Assembly: GCA_035761805.1 (NCBI GenBank)
Contig: DASTQL010000141.1
Location: forward strand, 45,681 to 109,680
Direction: 5' to 3'
DNA length: 64,000 nucleotides
DNA from: DASTQL01 sp035761805
GTDB lineage: Bacteria; Actinomycetota; Actinomycetes; Jiangellales; Jiangellaceae
This document shows, one piece after another, positions 44,928-53,969 of the stretch (position 1 is the first letter of the stretch; the number at the start of each line of letters is the position of its first letter). The notes beneath the pieces were generated by a model. That model made no database searches, had not been told where the DNA came from, and saw only the letters and a program-made list of their open reading frames with translations. A program made the translations under genes and the position numbers.

Positions 44928-47531
44928 TCAAGACACCCGCCGCCGCCGCGCCCGGACGCCCTTGTGTGCGGCGTCGGCGAGGACGACCGCAGGTACGGCA
45001 AGGGCGGCGAGCACCCAGCCGAGCGGCGGGGGTGGCGAGCCGCCGAGCACCCCGGCGAGCGGCGGCATCAGGAACGCCCCGAGCAACACCAGCTCGACGG
45101 CAACCGCCCCGGCGAGCAGCGGGTTGCCCCGGACGCCCACGCGCCCGACCCAGCGGGTCTCGCTCCGGCACGCGTAGGCGTTGGCCAGCTGCCCGAGGAC
45201 CACTGCGGAGAAGGCAGCCCCGGAGGCCGCCGCCAGGTCGGCCCCGGACGGCTCCGCACCGAGGGTCCACCCCGCGACGAGCAGAACCGCCGTGAACGCC
45301 GCCATCTCGACGACGGCCTCCGCCGGTCCCAGCACCCCGAAGACCCTGGTCAGCAGGCGCCGGTCGACCAGCGCCGACGTGCGGAGCGACCCGCTCATGG
45401 TCCGGGGGTTGGCCGGTTCGCCGCCCAGCGCGAGGGCGGGCAGCAGGTCCGTGCCGATGTCCAGTGCCAGCACCTGGAGGACCGACAGCGCGAGCGGGTA
45501 GGAGCCGCCCGACGCGGCCCACACCACGAAGGGCGTCAGCTCGGCCACGTTGTCGGTGAGGTGGTAGGTGAGGAACCGGCGGATGTTCGCGAAGGTCGCC
45601 CTGCCCTGCTCGATGGCCGTCACGATGGTGGCGAAGTGGTCGTCCAGCAGGACCAGGTCGGCCGCCTCGCGTGCCGTGTCGGTCCCGCTCAGCCCCATGG
45701 CGACGCCGACGTCGGCCTCCCGCAGGGCCGGCCCGTCGTTGACGCCGTCCCCGGTCATCGCGACGACGTGCCCGCGCGCCCGAAGTGCCCGGGCGATCCG
45801 CAGCTTGCCCTCGGGCGTCACCCGGGCGATCACCACCCCGTCGTGGTCGAGAAGTGCCCCCAGCTCCGCCTCGTCCGACGGCAGCGACGACTCCTCCAGG
45901 ACCAGCGGGTCGGCACCGAGCAACCCCACCTCGGCCGCGACGGTACGCGCGGTCCCGGGGTGGTCGCCGGTGACCATGGCGATGCGTACCCCCGCCCGCC
46001 GGCAGGAGGCGATGGCCTCCCGCACGTCGGGTCGCGGCGGGTCCTCGATGCCGACCAGGCCCAGCAGCTCCAGCCCGCGCTCGGCCGACGCCGCCTCCAG
46101 CCCCGCCAGCGGAAGGTCGTCCGGGCGGAGCGGCCGACGCGCGACGGCGAGCACACGCAGGCCGCGCGAGCTCATCCGACCGACCTCCTCGACGGCACCG
46201 ACCGCCGAGAGACACAGCGGCAGGACCGCGTCGGGGGCTCCTTTGACGAACAGCTCGGAGCCCGCGACGGCGGACATCCGGCGCCGCTGCGGGTCGAAGG
46301 GGAACCGGGTGGAGACGGGTCGGCAGTGCTCGTCGGCCACGACGTCCACCCCACACCGCAGCGCCAGTACGTGCAGGGCGACCTCCATCGGGTCCCCCGC
46401 TGCCGTCCACTCCCCCTCCACCTGGCGAACTCGACCGGACGAGGCGCGCGCGGCGGCCAGCGCCAGCGCCGCCACGCGGTCGCGCACCGGTCCGGTCCCC
46501 GTCCCCTGGCCCACCGGCTCGTAGCCGGCTCCACTCACCCCGGCCGCACCGAGCGGTGTCCACACCTCGACGACCGACATCCGGTTCTGCGTCAGGGTTC
46601 CGGTCTTGTCGCTGCAGACGAACGTGGTGGCGCCGATGGACTCCACGGCGTCCAACCGGCGGACCAGCGCGTGGGAGTGGGCCATCCGCTGGGCGGCCCG
46701 AGCGAGCGACAAGGTCACGGTGGGCAGCAGTCCCTCCGGAACCAGGGCGACGGAGACCCCCACCGCGAACAGGAAGCCCTGGCTCGCCGGCATGCCGAGC
46801 ACGAGGGACAGCGCGAAGAACGACCCGCCGGCCGAGACGGCGATCACCGCCACGGCGCGCACGACTCTCACCAGCTGCAGCGCCAGTGGGCCCCGGGGGT
46901 GCCGGGTCGCCCTGGTCATCGCAGCGATGTCCGCGAGCCGCGTCGCGCCCCCCACCGCCCGGACGAACGCTTCGGCCTCGCCTTCGACCACGAAGGTGCC
47001 GGCGTGGACCCTGTCGCCGGCTTTCGCCCGCACGGGCCTGCTCTCACCCGTCAGCATGGATTCGTCCACCGCGAGCCCGCCCACGAGCACGAGCTCGAGG
47101 TCTGCGCTGACCCGGTCGCCGGCCTCGAGCAGCACCACGTCGTCGCGGACGAGGGACTCGACGGGGACCACCAACCGGTGCCCGTCCCGCCGCACCGTCG
47201 CCGCGGCCGGGAGCAGCCGGCGCAGGCTCTGCGCGGCCCGGTCCGCCCGCCACTCCTGGGCGAAGGCGAAGCAGCCGTTGACGAGGACGACGACCACGAT
47301 GGCCACGGCCAGTTGAGGCATCCCGCCGATCAGGGCGAGGGTCGCGGCCCCCCAGAGCAGCAGGGCGAAGAAGTGGAACATCTGCGCGGCCAGCAGGTGC
47401 AGCGCCGAGGGTGGATTGGGCTCCGGCAGGACATTGGGTCCGTCGACCACGAGCCGGCGGGCTGCCTCGGCCGACGTGAGCCCGGACCCCGCCGTCGTGC
47501 CCTTCAGGGCCAGACCTCTCGCGCCGTCCAC
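44928..47531 (-). CDS. P2-type cation-transporting ATPase (CtpF-like)
   Basis: The 867-residue pump has the actuator TGES motif (VDESMLTGESRPV) and the M4 motif VALVPEGLLPTVTLSLA typical of P2 (Ca/Na/K-type) ATPases. The phosphorylated aspartate is D308 in CSDKTGTLTQN. The nucleotide domain has FPFDPQRRRMS and FVKGAPDAVL, and the hinge is MTGDGVNDGPALREADVGVAMG. About ten helices are predicted. GTG 47531 follows GGGAGG. The ion is unknown. It is divergent from glgX, and the region between them contains two DosR-like boxes; CtpF is a DosR-regulated P2 ATPase in M. tuberculosis. Confidence 0.92.
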   Translation of the reverse strand: MDGARGLALKGTTAGSGLTSAEAARRLVVDGPNVLPEPNPPSALHLLAAQMFHFFALLLWGAATLALIGGMPQLAVAIVVVVLVNGCFAFAQEWRADRAAQSLRRLLPAAATVRRDGHRLVVPVESLVRDDVVLLEAGDRVSADLELVLVGGLAVDESMLTGESRPVRAKAGDRVHAGTFVVEGEAEAFVRAVGGATRLADIAAMTRATRHPRGPLALQLVRVVRAVAVIAVSAGGSFFALSLVLGMPASQGFLFAVGVSVALVPEGLLPTVTLSLARAAQRMAHSHALVRRLDAVESIGATTFVCSDKTGTLTQNRMSVVEVWTPLGAAGVSGAGYEPVGQGTGTGPVRDRVAALALAAARASSGRVRQVEGEWTAAGDPMEVALHVLALRCGVDVVADEHCRPVSTRFPFDPQRRRMSAVAGSELFVKGAPDAVLPLCLSAVGAVEEVGRMSSRGLRVLAVARRPLRPDDLPLAGLEAASAERGLELLGLVGIEDPPRPDVREAIASCRRAGVRIAMVTGDHPGTARTVAAEVGLLGADPLVLEESSLPSDEAELGALLDHDGVVIARVTPEGKLRIARALRARGHVVAMTGDGVNDGPALREADVGVAMGLSGTDTAREAADLVLLDDHFATIVTAIEQGRATFANIRRFLTYHLTDNVAELTPFVVWAASGGSYPLALSVLQVLALDIGTDLLPALALGGEPANPRTMSGSLRTSALVDRRLLTRVFGVLGPAEAVVEMAAFTAVLLVAGWTLGAEPSGADLAAASGAAFSAVVLGQLANAYACRSETRWVGRVGVRGNPLLAGAVAVELVLLGAFLMPPLAGVLGGSPPPPLGWVLAALAVPAVVLADAAHKGVRARRRRVS

Positions 47532-47589
47532 GGCACCACCTCCCGCCGCTCCCCACCGTCCACGCTGCCTCGCCGAGAACCGTGGCCCC

Positions 47590-47604
47590 AGGGCCGAAGG
47601 CACT
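47590..47604 (-). promoter_or_regulatory. DosR/DevR-like box 1
   Basis: The minus strand reads AGTGCCTTCGGCCCT, differing at three positions from box 2. It lies 58 bases before the P-type ATPase start and 33 bp (about three helical turns) from box 2. Confidence 0.45.
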
Positions 47605-47622
47605 CGGCTGCGACCTCCATCC

Positions 47623-47637
47623 GGGACCTTCGGCCCT
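47623..47637 (+). promoter_or_regulatory. DosR/DevR-like box 2
   Basis: GGGACCTTCGGCCCT closely fits the mycobacterial DosR box (a dyad built on GGGAC and GCCCT/GTCCC halves). It is 86 bases before the glgX-HAD start, in the divergent promoter region. Confidence 0.55.
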
Positions 47638-47723
47638 GCCCGGGTGCCGCGAGCCGTCTGCCCAGCGGGCCCGCGACGCGGCAGGCTGGTGGCTGCACAC
47701 CAGCGGACGCCCGGGAGGGACGC

Positions 47724-50546
47724 ATGACGGACCTGGTGACGGCGCGCACGGCGGCCACCGGTCCGCCGACGGTCGGCCGCGGCAGCTCCTTCCCGGTGGG
47801 CGCCACGGTCACGCCCAAGGGGGTCAACTTCTCGGTGTGGTCCCGGACCGCGACGTCGATGGAGCTGCTCCTCTTCGACGGCGTCGAGGACCCCGAACCG
47901 GCCCGCTCCGTCGTCCTGGACACGGGCGAGCACCGCACGTACGGGTACTGGCACGTGGAGGTCCCCGGTCTGCGCGCCGGCCAGGTCTACGCCTGGCGGG
48001 CGCACGGTCCGTACGACCCCGCCCGCGGGGTGCGGCACGATCCGGGGGCGGTGCTCCTCGACCCGTACGGCGTGTCGGTGGCGGTCCCTAGAGGCTACGC
48101 CCGCCGTACGGGGGAACGCCCGGACCCACGGACGGCGATGCGCAGCGTGGTCGGCGACCTCACCACGTACGACTGGGAGGGGGACCGGCCGTTGGACCGG
48201 CCGTTCGCCCGTACGGTGATCTACGAGCTGCACGTGCGGGGCTTCACCGCCCACCCGTCCAGTGGCCTGGCCCGGGGGCGGGCCGGGACCTACGCGGGCC
48301 TGGTGCACAAGGTCCCGTACCTGCAGTCGCTGGGGGTGACCGCAGTCGAGCTGATGCCGGTCCTGGCCTTCGACCGGCAGGACGCACCGGCCGGACTGGT
48401 CAACCACTGGGGCTACAGCCCGGTGTCCTTCTTCGCCCCCCACCCCGGGTACGCCTCCACGGACCAGCCGCTGGGCGTGCTCGACGAGTTCCGCGACATG
48501 GTCAAGGCCCTGCACCGGGCCGGCATCGAGGTCATCCTCGACGTCGTCTTCAACCACACCGCCGAAGGCGGCGCCGAAGGGCCGACCTTCTCCTGGCGCG
48601 GCCTCGACAACGACGACTACTACATCCTCGACCCCGCGGCACCGGAGCGCTACGCCGACTACACCGGGTGCGGCAACACCTTGGACGCCAACCATGCGGT
48701 GGTCCGCCGGATGATCATCGACGCCCTGCACCACTGGGTGGCGGACATGCACGTCGACGGCTTCCGCTTCGACCTGGCATCGATCCTGTCCCGCGACTCG
48801 CAGGGTCGGCCGATGGCGGACCCGCCGGTGATCTGGCAGATCCAGACCGACCCCGTGCTGGCGGGGACGAAGCTCATCGCGGAGGCGTGGGACGCCGCAG
48901 GGCTCTACCAGGTCGGGTCCTTCGCCGGGGACAGGTGGCGGGAGTGGAACGGGCGCTTCCGCGACGACGTCCGACGGTTCGTGCGAGGCGACGACGGCCT
49001 GGTCCGTACCCTGCCGGACCGTCTGCTGGCCAGCCCCGACCTCTACTCGGCACGACCGTCGGAGGTGGAGCACAGCGTCAACTTCGTCACCTGCCACGAC
49101 GGCATGACGCTCAACGACCTGGTCTCGTACGAGAGGAAGCACAACGAGGCCAACCTGGAGGGCGGCCGCGACGGCACCGACGCCGACTGGTCCTGGAACA
49201 GCGGCGTCGAGGGCCCGACGGACGACCCGGGTGTCGAGGCAATGCGCAACCGCCAGGTCAAGAACCTGCTCGCGATCACCCTCATCGCCATGGGCGTCCC
49301 GATGCTGTCCATGGGAGACGAGGTCCGGCGCACGCAGCTCGGCAACAACAACGCCTGGTGCCACGACGACGAGACGTCGTGGTTCGACTGGTCCCTCGTC
49401 GAGCGGCACGCCGACGTGCTGCGCTTCGTCCGCGGCCTGGTCCGGCTGCGGCTCGCATTCGACATGACCACCGTCACGCACGGGCTGACGCTGCGGGAGT
49501 TCCTCGCCCGCTCCCGCGTGGAGTTCCACGGCGTGGAGCTGCACCGGCCCGACTGGTCGGACGGCTCGCACACGTTGGCGTTGACCGTCCGCAGCGTCAT
49601 CGGGACGAGGAACGTGCACGCCATCCTCAACGCGTGGCGTGAGCCGCTGGACTTCGCGCTGCCGCCGGTCGACCCTTCCCTGCCGTGGCGCCGCGTGGTC
49701 GACACCGCGCTGGACCCGCCGGAGGACATCACCGACCTGGCCTCCGCACCACCGGTGACGGGCCCCACGTACCGAGCGGAGGCGCACTCCGTCGTGCTGC
49801 TGAGCGCCGACCGGAGGGTGGTGCTCCGGCCGGGCGAGGTGCGCGGCGTGGTCTTCGACATGGACGGTGTGGTGACCCGGACGGCCGAGGTGCACCGGCG
49901 GGCGTGGAAGCGCATGTTCGACGACTGGCTGACCGAGCGGTCGACCGCGACCGGTGAGGAGTTCCGCGAGTTCACCGACGAGGACTACCGGGTCCACGTC
50001 GACGGCAAGCGGAGGGAGGACGGCGTCACCGCCTTCCTCGCCTCGCGCGGCATCGAGGTGGACGAGGAGACGGTGACGACGTTGGCCACGAGCAAGAACG
50101 ACGCCTTCCTACGCACGGTGGCCGAGGACGGCGTGGAGGCATACCCGTCCACGGTGCGGCTGGTCCGGGACCTGGACGCGGCCGGTATCGGTGTCGCCGT
50201 CATCACGGCGAGCCGCAACGCGACCGCGATCCTCTCCGCGGCGGGGGTCGCCGACCTCTTCCCGGTCCGCGTCGACGGCGAGGTGGCCGCGGAGCTCGGG
50301 CTGCCCGGCAAGCCGGACCCCGCGGTCTTCCTCGAGGCGGCGCGCCGGCTCGGCGTCCCACCCGACCGGGCGGTGGTGGTCGAGGACGCGATCGCCGGCG
50401 TCGAGGCCGGCAGGCGCGGCGGCTTCCACCTGGTGATCGGCGTCGACCGTACCGGGCATCCGGACGCACTCCGGGCAGCCGGGGCGCACGTCGTCGTGTC
50501 GGACCTGGAAGAAGTGACCGTGGCACGGGCAGGATCACCGGCATGA
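47724..50546 (+). CDS. glgX: GlgX-type glycogen debranching enzyme fused to a HAD beta-phosphoglucomutase-like domain
   Basis: The product has 940 residues. Residues ~15-700 form a GH13_11 debranching enzyme: a CBM48-like start (PVGATVTPKGVNFSVWS), VIYELHVRGFT, the nucleophile D350 in DGFRFDLAS, acid/base E387 in LIAEAWDAAG, and NFVTCHDGMTLNDLVSYERKHNEAN. Residues ~705-940 are a HAD phosphatase-like domain with D712 and D714 in VFDMDGVV, plus GKPDPAVFLEAA and VVEDAIAGVEAG, as in beta-phosphoglucomutase. The linker is continuous in frame with no stop. GGGAGGGA precedes ATG 47724. The end overlaps the GH65 gene by 4 bases (ATGA), linking debranching, phosphorolysis and sugar-phosphate isomerisation. 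Confidence 0.9.
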   Translation: MTDLVTARTAATGPPTVGRGSSFPVGATVTPKGVNFSVWSRTATSMELLLFDGVEDPEPARSVVLDTGEHRTYGYWHVEVPGLRAGQVYAWRAHGPYDPARGVRHDPGAVLLDPYGVSVAVPRGYARRTGERPDPRTAMRSVVGDLTTYDWEGDRPLDRPFARTVIYELHVRGFTAHPSSGLARGRAGTYAGLVHKVPYLQSLGVTAVELMPVLAFDRQDAPAGLVNHWGYSPVSFFAPHPGYASTDQPLGVLDEFRDMVKALHRAGIEVILDVVFNHTAEGGAEGPTFSWRGLDNDDYYILDPAAPERYADYTGCGNTLDANHAVVRRMIIDALHHWVADMHVDGFRFDLASILSRDSQGRPMADPPVIWQIQTDPVLAGTKLIAEAWDAAGLYQVGSFAGDRWREWNGRFRDDVRRFVRGDDGLVRTLPDRLLASPDLYSARPSEVEHSVNFVTCHDGMTLNDLVSYERKHNEANLEGGRDGTDADWSWNSGVEGPTDDPGVEAMRNRQVKNLLAITLIAMGVPMLSMGDEVRRTQLGNNNAWCHDDETSWFDWSLVERHADVLRFVRGLVRLRLAFDMTTVTHGLTLREFLARSRVEFHGVELHRPDWSDGSHTLALTVRSVIGTRNVHAILNAWREPLDFALPPVDPSLPWRRVVDTALDPPEDITDLASAPPVTGPTYRAEAHSVVLLSADRRVVLRPGEVRGVVFDMDGVVTRTAEVHRRAWKRMFDDWLTERSTATGEEFREFTDEDYRVHVDGKRREDGVTAFLASRGIEVDEETVTTLATSKNDAFLRTVAEDGVEAYPSTVRLVRDLDAAGIGVAVITASRNATAILSAAGVADLFPVRVDGEVAAELGLPGKPDPAVFLEAARRLGVPPDRAVVVEDAIAGVEAGRRGGFHLVIGVDRTGHPDALRAAGAHVVVSDLEEVTVARAGSPA

Positions 50547-52945
50547 CCACGTGGCTGCTCCGCTACGACGGTTACGACGAGCGCCAGGAGCCACTGCGCG
50601 AGGCGCTCTGCGCGCTGGGCAACGGTCGCTTCGCGACGCGGGCGGCTGCGCCGGAGTCACGGGCCGACGGCGTGCACTACCCCGGCACGTACGCCGCGGG
50701 CGTGTTCAACCGACTGGCCGCCGAGGTCGGGGGCCAGCCGGTCGAGAACGAGAGCATGGTCAACCTGCCCGACTGGCAGTCGCTCACCTTCCGAGTCGAC
50801 GACGGCCCGTGGTGCGACGTGGCCACCGGCAAGCTCGACGGGTACGTCCAGGAGCTGGACATCCGGCGTGGCGTGCTGATGCGCCGCTTCCGCTGGACCG
50901 ACCCGGCCGGGCGGACGACGGTGGTCGCGCAGCGCCGCCTGGTCTCGATGGCCGACCCGTTCCTGGCCGGCCTGCAGACCACCGTCGTCCCCGAGGACTG
51001 GAGCGGGCGGCTCACGGTGCGGTCGGGGCTCGACGGGCGGGTGGCCAACTCAGGGGTCGCGCGGTACCGCGGACTCGGCGATCAGCACTTCGAGCTCGTC
51101 GACCTGGGGTCCACCGGACCCGGCACGGTGGCCCTCGACGTCCGGACCAACCAGTCCCAGGTGCTCGTGTCCCTGGCGGCGCGTCACCGCGTCGTCGTCG
51201 ACGGGAGCCACGCAGCCACGGAGGAGACGGTCGTCCGGGACGGTGCCTTCGTGGGGGTCGACCTCGAGCTCGACGCGACCCAGGGGCGGACGGTCACCAT
51301 CGACAAGGTCGTCACCCTCTTCACGTCCCGGGACCGGGCGATCACGGCTCCCGCCGAGGAGGCCCGCGACAAGATCGACTGTGCTCCCGACTTCGAGCCC
51401 CTGCTCGAGCGCCACGTGCTCACCTGGGACCACCTCTGGGAGCGTTGCCACATCGAGATGGTGGGCCACCAGCGGACCGAGACGGTGCTCCACCTGCACC
51501 TGTTCCACCTGCTGCAGTCGCTCTCGCAGCACTCCGTGGACCTCGACGTGGGCATCCCGGCCCGCGGACTGCACGGCGAGGCCTACCGGGGGCACATCTT
51601 CTGGGACGAGATGTTCGTCTTCCCGTACCTCACCCTGCGCATGCCGGAACTGAGCCGCGCCCTGCTGCTCTACCGCTGGCGCCGGCTGCCGCAGGCGCGC
51701 AAGGCCGCTCACGATGCGGGCTACCGCGGCGCCATGTTTCCCTGGCAGAGCGGGGCGAGCGGCCGGGAGGAGACCCAGCGCGTCCACCTGAACCCCAAGT
51801 CCGGACGATGGCTGCCCGACCACTCCCACCTCCAGCGACACATCGGGCTGGCCGTCGCCTACAACACCTGGCAGTACTACGAGGCGACCGGTGACCGTGA
51901 CTTCCTGGCCTCGTACGGCGCCGAGGTCCTCCTCGAGGTGGCTCGGTTCTTCGCCAGCCTGGCGACGTACGACCGGGGGGACGACCGCTACGACATCCGT
52001 GGCGTCATGGGGCCGGACGAGTACCACGACGCCTACCCCTGGCGCGACGAGCCGGGGCTGGACAACAACGCGTACACGAACGTCATGACCGTCTGGCTGA
52101 TGACCAAGGCGCTGGCGCTCGTCCGCGAGCTGCCGGACCGGCGGCGGCAGGAGCTCTTCGACCTCCTGGGGCTGCGGCGCAACGAGCTCGAGCAGTGGGA
52201 GCACCTGAGCCGCAAGATGCGCCTGTGCTTCCACGAGGACGGGGTGCTGAGCCAGTTCGAGGATTACGAGCGGCTCGAGGAGTTCCCGTGGGGCGACTAC
52301 GTCGAGCGCTACGCCGACATCGCCCGGCTGGACCGGATCCTCGAGGCCGAGGGCGACACGCCCAACCGCTACAAGGTCTCCAAGCAGGCCGACGTGCTCA
52401 TGCTCTTCTTCCTGCTCTCCACCGACGAGCTGCGGGCGATCATCGAGCAGCTGGGCTACGACTGGGACCCCCTGCTCCTGCAGCGGACCGTGGAGTACTA
52501 CCGCGAGCGGACGTCGCACGGGTCGACGCTGTCGAAGATCGTGCACTCCTGGGTGCTTGCGCGCACCGACCGGAAGCTGGCCTGGGACCTCTTCGTCGAG
52601 GCGCTCGAGTCCGACATCAGCGACGTCCAGGGGGGGACGACCCCCGAGGGTGTCCACCTGGGCGCGATGGCGGGCACCATCGACCTGGTCCAGCGCGGCT
52701 TCACCGGCCTGCAGCTGCGCGAGGAGCGGCTGTGGTTCGAGCCCCGCCTGCCGGACGAGCTGCAGGAGCTCCGCTTCCGGCTGCGCTACCGCCAGCACTA
52801 CGGGATCTTCGTCACCGTGCGGCACGACTCCATCGTGATCAGCGGCCGGCGGGGCGGCCCCGCCCGGCTCCGCCTGCGGGTGGCCGGCCAGGACATCGAG
52901 ATCGACCCCGGCGGCACCCGTGAGGTCCCCCTCCCCCGCCCCTGA
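50543..52945 (+). CDS. Glycoside hydrolase family 65 (disaccharide phosphorylase-type)
   Basis: The 800-residue GH65 enzyme probably uses phosphate to split an alpha-linked disaccharide (maltose, trehalose or kojibiose type), giving beta-glucose-1-phosphate. An N-terminal super-sandwich domain (~1-270) precedes the (alpha/alpha)6 barrel with GHIFWDEMFVFPYL and the catalytic acid E493 in GVMGPDEYHD. The phosphate-binding HGSTLSKIVHSWV and a C-terminal beta domain follow. ATG 50543 overlaps the glgX-HAD stop (ATGA). The HAD domain next door is the natural enzyme to convert beta-glucose-1-phosphate to glucose-6-phosphate. Confidence 0.93.
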   Translation: MTTWLLRYDGYDERQEPLREALCALGNGRFATRAAAPESRADGVHYPGTYAAGVFNRLAAEVGGQPVENESMVNLPDWQSLTFRVDDGPWCDVATGKLDGYVQELDIRRGVLMRRFRWTDPAGRTTVVAQRRLVSMADPFLAGLQTTVVPEDWSGRLTVRSGLDGRVANSGVARYRGLGDQHFELVDLGSTGPGTVALDVRTNQSQVLVSLAARHRVVVDGSHAATEETVVRDGAFVGVDLELDATQGRTVTIDKVVTLFTSRDRAITAPAEEARDKIDCAPDFEPLLERHVLTWDHLWERCHIEMVGHQRTETVLHLHLFHLLQSLSQHSVDLDVGIPARGLHGEAYRGHIFWDEMFVFPYLTLRMPELSRALLLYRWRRLPQARKAAHDAGYRGAMFPWQSGASGREETQRVHLNPKSGRWLPDHSHLQRHIGLAVAYNTWQYYEATGDRDFLASYGAEVLLEVARFFASLATYDRGDDRYDIRGVMGPDEYHDAYPWRDEPGLDNNAYTNVMTVWLMTKALALVRELPDRRRQELFDLLGLRRNELEQWEHLSRKMRLCFHEDGVLSQFEDYERLEEFPWGDYVERYADIARLDRILEAEGDTPNRYKVSKQADVLMLFFLLSTDELRAIIEQLGYDWDPLLLQRTVEYYRERTSHGSTLSKIVHSWVLARTDRKLAWDLFVEALESDISDVQGGTTPEGVHLGAMAGTIDLVQRGFTGLQLREERLWFEPRLPDELQELRFRLRYRQHYGIFVTVRHDSIVISGRRGGPARLRLRVAGQDIEIDPGGTREVPLPRP

Positions 52946-52958
52946 ACCCCGTCTGGCG

Positions 52959-52973
52959 AGGACCTTCGGCACT
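52959..52973 (+). promoter_or_regulatory. DosR/DevR-like box 3
   Basis: AGGACCTTCGGCACT shares 13 of 15 bases with box 2 and lies 68 bases before the DUF1918 start, just after the GH65 stop. Confidence 0.45.
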
Positions 52974-53041
52974 GCCCGGCGCCCGGCGCGGTCCCCGATC
53001 CTGGGGGCGGAGTCACACCCGTACGGAAGGACGTGAGGTCG

Positions 53042-53245
53042 ATGCGCGCGGATGTCGGCGACCGGCTGGTCGTGCACGGGGTGCACCTGGACGACCCGGT
53101 CCGCGACGGGGAGATCCTCGAGGTCCACGGCACCGAGGGCGGCCCGCCGTTCCTGGTCCGCTGGTCGGACACCGGGCACGAGTCGCTGGTCTTCCCCGGG
53201 CCGGACGCCACGGTGGAGCACCTGCACCACGCCGGCGATGGCTGA
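53042..53245 (+). CDS. DUF1918 small protein (Rv0569-like)
   Basis: The 67-residue product matches DUF1918: MRADVGDRLVVHG at the N-terminus, then DGEILEVHGTEGGPPFLVRWSDTGHESLVFPGPDATV. It is a small SH3-like barrel of unknown function. Rv0569, a DUF1918 protein of M. tuberculosis, is a DosR regulon member, which fits the DosR-like box 68 bases upstream. ATG 53042 is used; GTG 53033 would add three residues. Confidence 0.85.
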   Translation: MRADVGDRLVVHGVHLDDPVRDGEILEVHGTEGGPPFLVRWSDTGHESLVFPGPDATVEHLHHAGDG

Positions 53246-53270
53246 GGGTCAGGATCCACTGACGACGGCA

Positions 53271-53296
53271 GGGGCGCCGGCTCTCCCGGGCGCCCC
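53271..53296. terminator. Hairpin terminator between convergent genes
   Basis: GGGGCGCC and GGCGCCCC form an exact 8-bp stem around a 10-base loop. It starts 26 bases after the DUF1918 stop and 50 bases before the end of the opposing gene. Confidence 0.6.
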
Positions 53297-53345
53297 CGGC
53301 ACCTGTTCGACCGGCCGCCCAGGCCTGGCGCCGCGGCCTGTCCGT

Positions 53346-53819
53346 TCAGGCCCGGGACTCGAACGCGACCGCGTGGCTCAGCGACTTCGTCACCGACAGC
53401 AGGGCCCAGCCGACGAGCACGAGGACGATGCCGAGCCCGAAGGCCATGGCGGCGACGCCGAAGGACACGACCGAGGTGAAGAGCGAAGCCCGCAGGAACG
53501 ATGCGTCCATCACGGTCTCCCTGGTGGGGTCCTCGCGGTCCAGCTCCGCATAGGTGGCGCCACCACTGGCCTCCAGCGCGTGCTTCTCGATGACGTTGGC
53601 CTCGGCGTAGGCGGTCAGCGGGCCGTCGACCGGCTGGCCGGCGAAGTTGTCGGCGTCGTCGCTGACGGTGATCTGCTCGTCGGCCAGCTGGGTCTGGACG
53701 ACGATCCAGGTCGCGACGCCGGCGGCAGCCAGGATGAGGCCGGCGACGATGACCAGGACGGCGAGCACTCGGGCGGTACGGGCGGGGGCGTGGGTCTGGG
53801 CGTGGGTCGCGGTCGACAT
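53346..53819 (-). CDS. Small membrane protein of the type often misnamed LigA
   Basis: The 157-residue product has an N-terminal helix (RVLAVLVIVAGLILAAAGVATWIVV, ~17-41), an extracytoplasmic loop with ADEQITVSDDADNFAGQPVDGPLTAYAEANVIEKHALEASGG, and a C-terminal pair of helices (~108-148). Actinobacterial proteins with this conserved loop are often labelled aromatic ring-opening dioxygenase LigA, which the sequence does not support: no metal ligands are seen and it is membrane-embedded. AGGAG precedes the ATG. The function is unknown. Confidence 0.75.
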   Translation of the reverse strand: MSTATHAQTHAPARTARVLAVLVIVAGLILAAAGVATWIVVQTQLADEQITVSDDADNFAGQPVDGPLTAYAEANVIEKHALEASGGATYAELDREDPTRETVMDASFLRASLFTSVVSFGVAAMAFGLGIVLVLVGWALLSVTKSLSHAVAFESRA

Positions 53820-53969
53820 GCGTTCACTCCTGGTAGGCGGGACGACCCGGACGAGCCTGACGCTACTCGCGAGTGGGACGACCGGCGAGCATCCGCCGGG
53901 TAATCGGCGCGCCCGGCAGGCCTAGCCCGGACCGACTCTCGAACCGCGGGAGCGGTGCGTGGCCGGATG

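Noticed and set aside
44964..47723. A 920-codon plus-strand frame continuous with glgX upstream of ATG 47724
   Set aside because: It is antisense to the P-type ATPase, whose motifs are intact. The sequence has no family features and a good ribosome site precedes ATG 47724.
47532..49997. Long minus-strand frame upstream of the P-type ATPase
   Set aside because: It lies opposite the conserved GlgX catalytic domain and across the promoter region. The ATPase starts at GTG 47531 with GGGAGG before it.
53346..53819. Annotation as aromatic ring-opening dioxygenase LigA
   Set aside because: The protein is a small membrane protein with no metal-binding residues of LigAB enzymes.
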